Shown: piece by piece, positions 51,300 through 61,500 of the stretch
Numbering within the stretch: the first letter of the stretch is position 1
Layout of the letters: each line of letters opens with the position of its first letter
Notes under the pieces: model-generated
Database searches by the model: none
The model's input: the letters and a program-made list of their open reading frames with translations, nothing else
Told to the model about the DNA's origin: nothing
Source: Sebaldella termitidis ATCC 33386
GTDB taxonomy: Bacteria > Fusobacteriota > Fusobacteriia > Fusobacteriales > Leptotrichiaceae
Assembly (NCBI RefSeq): GCF_000024405.1
Contig: NC_013517.1
Span: 186,001-250,000, forward strand
Direction of reading: 5' to 3'
Length of the DNA stretch: 64,000 nucleotides
Made by a program: the position numbers and the translations under genes

Positions 51300-52340
51300 A
51301 TGAAACTAAAAACGGCATTTATAGGATTTGGAAAAAGTACGACGAGATATCATCTTCCTTATGTTTTGAGACGGGATAATATTGAAGTAACAGCAATATA
51401 CAGCAGAAAAAGAAAACCTGAACTTGAGGAAAATTATAAGGAATACAATATAGAATTTACTGATAATCTTCAGGATATTTTGAATAATAAGGAAATATTA
51501 CTGGTTTCTGTGTGTTCTCCGCTTCAGACACATTATGAATTTGCTAAAAGATGTCTTGAAGCAGGAAAAAATGTGCTTGTAGAGAAGCCTTTTACAGAAA
51601 CAACAGAAGAAGCAAAAGAGCTTTTCGATCTTGCAAAGGAAAAGGGACTGGTTATAATGCCTTATCAGAACAGGAGATTTGATTCTGATTTTTTGCTTTT
51701 TAAAGAAGCTCTGAAAAATAAAAATCTGGGAGAAATAGTGGAGATAGAGTCGCATTTTGACAGATTCAGACCTGAGGAAGCAGTAAAGCCCGGGACACCT
51801 GTAGATGGAGTATTCTGGGGACTTGGTTCACATGCATTAGATCAGATGATATCAATATTCGGAAAGCCGAAAAAAATATATTATGACATAAGAAGTCTGA
51901 GAGATAAAACAAAGCCCGATGATTATTACCATGTAGAGTTATTTTATGACAATATTAAGGTCATAGTAAAATCAAGCCATTTAGTACTGCTGGAATATCC
52001 CAAATTTATTATACAGGGAAAAAACGGAAGTTTTATCAAATATGGAATTGATAAACAGGAAGAATATCTGAAAGCCGGGACTATGCCATGGGAAAAAGGA
52101 TTCGGGGAAGAGCCGGAAGAAAATTACGGACAGTTTGCATATATTGATAATGGAGGAAGAATGAGGAAAGATATTATGCACACTATTTCGGGTGATTATG
52201 GAAGAATATATGATAATCTTTATGAGGCTATCATAAATAAGAAAAAAAAGCTCATATCCGACGAGGAAGCACTTATGCTCTTGGAAATATTAACAATAGG
52301 AATAAAATGTCCTAATCCGAAAATTATAGACTTTAAATAG
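51300..52340 (+). CDS. Gfo/Idh/MocA-family oxidoreductase
   Basis: 346-residue NAD(P)-dependent dehydrogenase. The Rossmann motif is IGFGKST near residue 8, the conserved EKPF near residue 97 contains the catalytic Lys region, and a C-terminal alpha/beta domain follows with WGLGSHALDQ near 177. Overall it resembles the YhhX/YdgJ branch. The sugar or cyclitol substrate is unknown. GGGAGG precedes the ATG. Single gene, facing the giant autotransporter. Confidence 0.87.
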   Translation: MKLKTAFIGFGKSTTRYHLPYVLRRDNIEVTAIYSRKRKPELEENYKEYNIEFTDNLQDILNNKEILLVSVCSPLQTHYEFAKRCLEAGKNVLVEKPFTETTEEAKELFDLAKEKGLVIMPYQNRRFDSDFLLFKEALKNKNLGEIVEIESHFDRFRPEEAVKPGTPVDGVFWGLGSHALDQMISIFGKPKKIYYDIRSLRDKTKPDDYYHVELFYDNIKVIVKSSHLVLLEYPKFIIQGKNGSFIKYGIDKQEEYLKAGTMPWEKGFGEEPEENYGQFAYIDNGGRMRKDIMHTISGDYGRIYDNLYEAIINKKKKLISDEEALMLLEILTIGIKCPNPKIIDFK

Positions 52341-52395
52341 GGTAATTTTGTACAGGAGAGATGTTTTATAATTATGGATATTTAAATAATACTAT

Positions 52396-52508
52396 AAAAG
52401 GGACTGTATCAAAATAGAATTTTTATAATTTAAATATGAAATAGTGTGATTTACACTATATTTATAAATAAATTCTGAATTAATTTCTACTTTGATACAG
52501 TCCCTTTT
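52396..52508. repeat. 113-nt long inverted repeat (MITE-like element or bidirectional terminator)
   Basis: Perfect 18-base arms, AAAAGGGACTGTATCAAA (52396-52413) and its complement (52491-52508). A central hairpin ATAGTGT/ACACTAT lies at 52441-52459, and the sequence between is imperfectly complementary, so the whole element can fold into one long hairpin. Termini of the GGGACTGTATCAAA kind look like insertion-sequence ends. No target-site duplication is visible. It lies between two converging genes and could end transcription in both directions. Confidence 0.65.
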
Positions 52509-52529
52509 GGATGTTAGTAAATTTATTAA

Positions 52530-55500
52530 TTAAAATACCGCTTTTAAGGATAATCCGATTCTAAAATCTTCCTGATCATGTTCTCCGGCTGAATATTCAC
52601 CTGTTAAGAAAATTCCGTATCTTTCTTCTGCTTCAGTTCCTATTTCAGCTCTTGTTTTAAATGTACCGTATTCATCCTGCGGTTTTGCAAGATCGTGATA
52701 TCCGTCTTCTATAGCTATTAATCTTGCTTTTTCTCTTTTATTTAAGTCAGCCAGCTCATATTCATATGCAATATCCAATACTCCTTTTAATTTCCATGCT
52801 GTTTTTGTTCCCAGCGGAATGGAGCTGTCTAATTTTATCCCTGCTTTTGGTTTTACACTCCAAGCATCATTTTTATCTATTTTTAGTCTCTCCAGTCCCT
52901 CTTCTTCGAATGTCGGTCTTATTACATACATAATTTCTAATCCGGCATACGGCATAATGTTACTATTTTTATTTATACCAAATTCACGCCCCAGAATATT
53001 ATTCGATGTTAAGCTGTAAGTCTGGAAGCTTCCGTTAAGCTCCGATCTTTCTGAGGAATCCCAGTCTATATTTCTGTCTATATTATGATTGCTCAACCGT
53101 CCTGTAAAGTCATTTTTTACAATCCAGTCACCCGATTTGTATTTGCTGTGTATACCTAACTGGATAGTGTCTACCCATTCCTCACTGTCATTTCCGTCCT
53201 GGAATTCAAAGCCGGTATGAACATAGCCAAGTGAATATCCAAAGGTGTGTCTGTATGTTCTTTCGACTTCTCTGAGTGCCAGAGCACCTGCTGTTTCATA
53301 ATCATAGTCTGTAACACCGCTTGTATTTTCCTTTACAGTTCCTTTTCCTGTGATTACATTTATTTTTACATTTTCTTTTGTGTTATTTTTGGAATTCTGC
53401 AATAAATCCAGCGAGCTTGTTAATATATCAGCTATTGTTTTTTCTCTTTGGTTTATGTTGGCGTAAATTTCTCCTGACAGGGCGGAAATATTATTTCTAA
53501 AGGCATTCTCATTGGTTATTTGATCAATTTTATCATAGATTTCACCTTTTTCATCCGTACCGCTTGAAGTCAGATAATTTTCCTCCAGTGTTCTGCCAAA
53601 TTCTTCAAACCACAGCCCCTTTGTAAATAAATTATAATCTTTTCTTTCTGCATAAATATCGTAGCCGCCTTTTGAATTTTTTACCGTAGTTATATCCCAT
53701 GTCAGCGATCCACTTTTCATAATTACTGCTCCTGTGGGTGTAGCTATTGTCCCGTCTTTTGTTAATATAACATTCTCTATTTTATATGTATTTGCTGTTG
53801 TTCCTTTTGTATAAGTGGGCGCTACTGTTATTGAGTCAGTTATGGTAAGAGAATTAGCCTGTAAATAGGGGTCTTTTGAAGTATAAATAATAAAATCATG
53901 CGGAACTGTAGTGTCACCCAGCTGTAATGTGGATGGATCAGGAGTTATAATAAGATTTAGACCTTCTAATTTGAAATTATCATTTACAACAACTAATCCG
54001 GATGTTTTCAATATAGGGTTTATATATATTGCGGCATCTTCATCTGCTTTGATTTCCTCTGATGTTCCTGTTACTAACGAATCTATGTAAATACTGCCGC
54101 TGTTTAAGACAATTGTTCCCGAGGCAGTTAATATTCCTGTACTGTTGGCTCCATATATCTGTATGCTTCCTTTATTATCTACCACAGAGCCGCTTAATGC
54201 ATGGATTCCTACAGAATTATCACCTCTCATGATAATAGTTCCGTTATTTGTGATTGTAGAGTTTTGTAATGCTATCCCCGTAGAGTCATTTCCGGTTAAT
54301 TCGATTAATCCGTTATTTATTGCATTTGAATTAATGGTATAAATTCCGAATGCGCCGTTTGAAGCTGATTTTATATTTCCGTTGTTTATTATCACAGGCT
54401 GATTGTCAATGTTTGCTTCAGAGCTGTCCGAGTATATTCCAACTCCGTTTTTACCTACATTTATATCAATACCTGCTCCGTTGGTAATTTTTGAATTGAT
54501 TCCGTATATTCCTATGGAATAGTTGCTTGCTGTTGTATTAACTGAATTATCAGCATTAAGGACTACAAGTGAATCCCCTAAAGTTATGCTCCCTTTATTT
54601 GAAACAGTTCCGTTTTCCGAATATATTCCTGTGTTTCCTGTTCCGGAAATTCCTGTTATTGCTCCGTTATTTGTCAGGTCTCCGTTTAGTATGACAAAGC
54701 CGTTGCTGGCATTGCTTTTCATAAGGATATCCAGATTGTTTGTTATTCTGCTTGGACCTTCGGCATGAATATATGTGGAGCTGTCACCCAGTTCTACCTT
54801 TGCAGCTGTTGAAGCAGTATTAAGGATTCCGCCATTTTTAAAAACGAATCCAAATGAATTATCACCTATTTTTATATCATTAGTAGTGTTGATATCTATT
54901 GTTCCGGCTTGTCTGGAATAAACTCCTACTGACTGATTTCCTGTCTCCAGTGTGCTTCCGGCATTGAAAACAGCGGTACCGCCGCCGAAATATATACCGA
55001 TTGATTCATTTCCTATTTTCAAAATACCGTTTTGATTTACTGTACTTTCCAAGTTATAAATACCTACAGATTTATTTCCTGCAATTATATTATTTGAATT
55101 AATGATTCCCGGATTTGAGCTGCTGTAATAAATTCCTGTACTGGAATTTAATATATCTGTAGAATCACCTACTGTAATAGTTCCATAATGATTAATAACT
55201 AAAGGATTATCACCTTTTGTATAAATACCTACTGACTGATCTCCTAAAAGCTTTATATTTCCGTAATTATCTACATTTCCGCTTATATTGTCAATATGTA
55301 TTCCTATGATATCAGATTTTATTCCGTTTAAATCTCCATAATTGATTACAGTATTCCCGTTTTTCAGATATAGTGCATCTGAACCTTTTCCCACAGTTAT
55401 ATTTCCGGTATTTTCTATTTTAGAGCCTGCATCTTTTCCGCTGATTCCGGCAGAATTGTCTCCTACATTCAAGGTTCCGGAATTGTAAACACTTGCACCA

Positions 55501-58500
55501 TTTTTAGCATATATACCTGTAGAATTATTTTGCAGATTGATATTACTTTCATTCACGGCTTCATATCCTGTATAACCTGCTATGAACGAAGCCAGAGACT
55601 GTCCGTTCACAGCTATTGCAGTTTGTCCGTCACCGCTTCCGTTAACTGTTACATTTGTTCCGAATCTTATTGTTGAATTTTGTCCTGTAATTCCAGTCAC
55701 ACTGCTGTTTCCCAGCTCTACTGTATTGTGATATGAATTGATAAAGTTAAATTGTGCTGTTTGCAGTACCCCTAAAATGAAAGAGGCTCCCGGGGCAGTA
55801 TTTACTATACGCAGTTTTTCCCCTAGACTATTTATAGAACCGGCAGAATTAAAATAAAATACTGTATTGTCTGTTCCTGTTATATCTATGTCTATATTGC
55901 CGTTTGCTGTCAGATCTTTATCTCCTGTTATGTATAATCCCACTCCTTTGTTCCCGCTGAGATTCAGATTTAGTGAATTTATTTCGGTTTCAGTATTTTC
56001 AGTATATATTCCTATTCCTCCGTCGCCGGTATTTATTATCCCGTTTACTGTCAATACAGATCTTTGGGCAAATACTCCCACTCCGTTAATACTGTTTGAC
56101 ATATCAATTATTGAATTGCCGCCGAGAATAATTGCAGAATCTGTTATTGGTATTGCTGTATCTAAATTTCCTGCATATATTCCATAAGCCCTTTCATTTG
56201 TAGAATTTAATGTTATTAAGCCGTCATTTTCTATTTCTATTTTTTTATTACCATAAGACGGCGCAGATGTGCTTAATAAATTTGTCCCGTATATACCCAC
56301 ACCGGAAGAGCTTATATCTATAATACCGGTATTTTTTATTTTGGTACCGTTGGCACCTAAAAGTGCAATTGAATCAGAACCTGATATTTCTATTGTTCCG
56401 GAATTTATAATTTCTCCAAAATCGGCAGTTATTCCCACTGACTGATTTCCGGACAATATTACTGTGCCGCCGTTATTATTCAGGAGAATATCTGAACGAA
56501 GACCGCCGGGAGAATTCTTCTGTACTATTGCATATTGATTATCATCAGTTCCTGTTATTGTTATTCCAGAAGCTAAAGTTATCTTTGAGGAAATAAATTC
56601 AGACTTATTGTATGCATCGTATACATTATCCAGATTTACATTTTGGTCTATATTTAATTCTCCTTTATTTATAAGAAAAATATTATATCCCGGTGCTGAA
56701 GCAGAATCTACGCTTACCCTTGTTCCGGACAGCATACCAAGTGTTCCCGGAACCAGACTGCTTAAATTGCTTACTCCCCCTGTTGATTCTATTACAAATA
56801 ATTTTGAGCTTTGATCTGTGAGCTTTATATTCAAAGCTCCGCTTCCTGTAAATATTGTATTCAAAAAAGTCTGAAGCCCCAGATCAGAGCTGTCTCCTTT
56901 TTGATAAAAACCTATTCCTCCGGCACCTATTTCTGCCTGTATAATTCCGGAAAGCAGATCAAAGGATCCCGTAGGAGTTGCTCCGGAAAAGGATGTATAA
57001 AATAAAATTCCATTGTTACCAGCTTTTAATAATGTGCCGTTGTCTAATTTTATTTTTGAATTTTCAGCATATAAAGCCACTGCTGACCCGGCAGTTCCTC
57101 CGGAAGCTTCTATAATTCCGCCGCTTACATTTGTTCCGGAAGGGGAATTTTTACTGTAAATTCCCACATTGTGATTTCCGCTTACAATTATACTTCCTGA
57201 TGTCATATTGACATTTCCGCTGTTATTATATATTCCTACAGAATTATTCCCGTTTAGTGTTATTTCTCCGCTGTTTTCTGCACTGGCACCGGTCGTTACC
57301 ACCATTCCCTGAACATTTTCGTAGTAGTTTCCGGAGCTGTCCTGCAAGGATTTGATGGTTCCGCTATTTACGGAAAGGGATGTTCCGTCAGCTCTTAAAC
57401 CGGATGATTCTGAACCGTTCAGCAGTATTTTTCCTCTGTTTAATGCTTTACTTGATACTGTCTGATTAACAGCGTACATTCCTACAGAGGCTTCCCCTAT
57501 TTTTATTTCTCCGAGAGTATCGTTTAATATTCTCGAACCCTCAGAAGCATAAAGGCCTACAGACTCGTTTTTCAAATTTATTTTTCCTTTAAATACCAGT
57601 TCATAATTCGGGTTCAGGGTGTCACTCCAGCTTCCGCCTGTATACAGTTCTTTTGAAGCAGCGCCTATTATTTTATTTTCTTCAGATGTTATCCGGAAAC
57701 TGGTATCAAGTAACAAAGAAGCTCTGTCTCCGCTTATTACAGTACCGTTCAAACTATTATTCAAAGATTTTCTTATGATAATTTCATTATTCATAGCGAG
57801 GCTTCTGTTTTTTCCGATCATTCCTACAATAAAAGTCCCGCCGTCTGTACTTGTCAGCTCTATATTTCCTGTATTAAATGTATTAATACCGGCAGAGGTG
57901 TAGTCTTCGATGTTGTATACTGCCAGATCATTTCCGTTAAGCTCTATGCTTCCCATCTGCAGGAGTGAATTAACAATGCCTTCAAAGTAATATCCCACTG
58001 AATCCTGCCCCAGAGATTTTACACCGCCCGATCCTTCTAAAATACTGTCTTTAGCATATATTCCTATACCATGAATCCCTATTGTTATATTTCCTCCGTT
58101 ATCTAGAAGGGCAGAATTAATTAATGAGATTCCTATATTTTTATTTACAGAAGCCGGGTTACTGTTCCCAACTATAATTTTTGAGTTTGTCCCTAAAGTC
58201 AAAAGAGACTTATTCGCAGGAACCGCACCTGAATTATCGAGATAAATACCGTATACCTCGGAATTCAAAGCTGATGAAGCAAGTATTTCCAATTTTCCGT
58301 TGTTGTTTATATTTATGGAGTTATCACCATAGCCAAGAACTGCTGCACTTGTAGCTGCTGTTCCGTCAAAGTAATTTCTGGCGTATATGCCTGCGGATTC
58401 CTTTCCGGATATATTTATAATACCGTTGTTTGTTACTATTGATCCGTTGGCAGCCAGTATTCCTGCCGAATCATCACCTGTGATGCTTATTATCCCTGTG

Positions 58501-61500
58501 GAGCTGTTATTTATCAAGCCGTAATCAACAGCTATTCCTGTTGCAGTTTTTTTTGTCAGGCTGATAGTACCGTTATTTGTTATTATTATATCATTTATGT
58601 CACCGGCTGACGGGACTGCTTTTTTATAGTTAGTCTGAGCAATGGCTGCCTGTCCGTCCTGCGAATCAGTTATTGTGTAGCCTGCTGCCAGAGTTACTTT
58701 TGATCTTGACATCTCTACACCGTCATAAGCATTTCCCAGAAATTTTAATGTGATATTCTTGTCTATTATCAAATCACCAAGATTTACAGAATATTCTTTA
58801 TAGTCTGTTCCTGGGGCAGTGAGAGTAGTGTGATCTATCCCGTTCACGGTTCCTACAGAAGGGATTCCGGATAAAATAAGAGTATTCACCGGTTTATTCC
58901 ATCTCAGCAGACTGGAACCATTCTTCATATTTAAAAACATAGTACCTGTACTTGCAGTACTTACCAGATTATTTAATATTCCTGATATTCCTGATAAAGA
59001 TTCGCCTTCCACATAAAATGCCATTCCTCCGTTATCTATAACGGCAATAGGAGTATTGCTTATATTTAACTGACCAAGGGCTGCTGATCCGCCGGACAGG
59101 TAATTATACATAAGCAGACCCTCAGCACCTATGTAAAATGTACCGCCGGATACTTTTATAGTAGAATTATCTGCATACAGTGCCACAGAGCCGTCTTGGA
59201 CTTCGATTGCCCCGCCGGAGATTTCTGTAACTGCCCTCTGTCCTTTTGAGTATACAGCCACTCCGCCGAGAGATTGTAATGAAACTGTTCCGCCGGACAT
59301 ATTAAAGTTTCCTTCATTAAATATTCCTGTTGATCCTTCGCCCTTGAAATTAATAATTCCGTTTTTTTGATATCCTTCATTCCCGGCTGTTATATATATT
59401 CCGGTTACACTATTTGAAAATATCCCCGGTGTTATTTCCTGAGCTGTGATATTTCCGTTGTTTACTGTTCCTGCTTCTGTCAGTGCACTTTTAGAGGCAG
59501 AGGAGTATAGACCGGCAGAACCCTCTCCTATTATTATATTTCCGTCATTTTGGGCTAATGAATCAATTCCTTCTGTATACATTCCTGCTGAATTTTTCCC
59601 TATACTGATTAGATTTCCAGCTGTTCCGCTGTTCAGAGCCTTGGCACCAGCTTTTGTGTATATTGCCGTCGAGTGTTTTCCTGTCAGTGTAATTATTCCG
59701 TTATTTATGATTTCGTATGCCCCGCCGGGATATGAAATCAGTGAATCCTTAGCTTCACCAGCTCCCGCTCCTATTGTATTAACACCATTTGATACCAGAC
59801 TTGAGAGAGTATCCAGCAGGATAGTTCCGCCGCTGGTTCCAAAAATAGTAGCATTTTCAACATTTCCTATATTTAGAGAAGAATCATAGGTATAATTTAT
59901 ATCTCCGATGCTTCCTACGATAAATTTGTAAGGAGTAGTGAGCATATTTGTGGTGTTGTCAATATTTGCCGGACTAATATTAAATATTGAACCTGTTTCC
60001 GGACTGAATAAAGAAGCATTATCACCTGTTATGACAAATTGGGCTGTTTGAGAGCTGGTTTCATTATATTGGCTGTCCCCGGACAGGTATACTCCGACAC
60101 CGCCGCCGTCGACTCTGATACTCCCTCCGGAAGCATTAATACGGCTCCCGTTTATTGCATAGATTCCTGTAGTATTCCCGGCTTCAATAACTCCTCCGTT
60201 TATGTTTATGATGGAATTACTGGTAAAAATGCCTACGCCTGTAGATGAAGAAGACATATTAATATTTGATCCTGTATTTAATGTTACTGTGGAATCTGTT
60301 AACAGGTTATCATTATGAACATATATTCCGGCTCCGGAAGAAGAGTTTTCACCGTTATATTTTATAATGCCGTTATTTGTTATATTTATCCGGCCGGTTC
60401 CATATGATACCGGAGTGCTGTCAAATTGATTTGTACCGTATATTCCTACTCCTGAACTATTGGCTCCGGCTGTATTCACATTTATAGTTCCGTTATTAGC
60501 AGTAATAGAACCGTTTGCTGTAAATATTCCGGTCGACTTGTTTCCTGATATTGTAATTATGCCGTTATTATTTATGGAAGTATAGTCTCCTGCTATTCCT
60601 GTAGAGTCATTCCCGCTTAAATATATAGTTCCGTCATTGGTTAATACTACTGCTCCGGTTCCTGAACTTCCTGTGTAGTTTCGCTGGGCTATTCCCAGCT
60701 GGCTGTTTTCTGTTCCGGTTATGGTATATCCGTTTGCAATACGAATAGAAGAAGATACGAGACTTATTCTCGGGAAATAATGATTTCCGGCTCCTGACAG
60801 AGAAATATTTTTGTCCACTATAATATCAGCTTTATTTATTACGAAATATTTATAAGTAGAGCTGCTTAAGTCATTTATGACAGCATTAGCAATTGAGGGT
60901 GTTCCAAGAGTGCCGGTAAGAGAATTCAGACTTAATACTCCTACAGGCTGATCCCATCCCACAAGGGTAGATCCGGACGACATATTTAAAGTTAAATTTC
61001 CGGAAGTTATTAATGTCGATATATCTGGTACATTACCTCCTGTTATGTAGAAAGCAGTTCCGCCGTTATTTATATTAACTGTTCCGGTTCCTGAAACGGC
61101 TCCTGTTCCGTTTTTATAAAAGAATAATCCTCCGCTGTTTACAGTGACCACAGGTCCCGCCATGCTGATAGTGCTGTTTTCAGCACTTAATGCCGCTGCA
61201 CCATTGTTCACATTTATAGTGCCTCCTGTTATACTTGTGGTAGAAAGCGGTTTGGAATATATAGCAACACTCCGTGGTGAACTGGCTGTTATGCTTCCGC
61301 CGTCCATATTAAATGTACCTACATTATAAACACCGGCTGAGCTGTTTCCGCTGATATTTATTATTCCGGAATTTGTTCCTGCTGAAGTACTGTCAGCTAC
61401 GACGATTCCCAGAGAAGAAGTACCTGATACTGATATTGTTCCTAATGCTGTATTTATTGTTTTTCCGCCGTTGGTAGAAAATAATCCCACGGAATTATTT

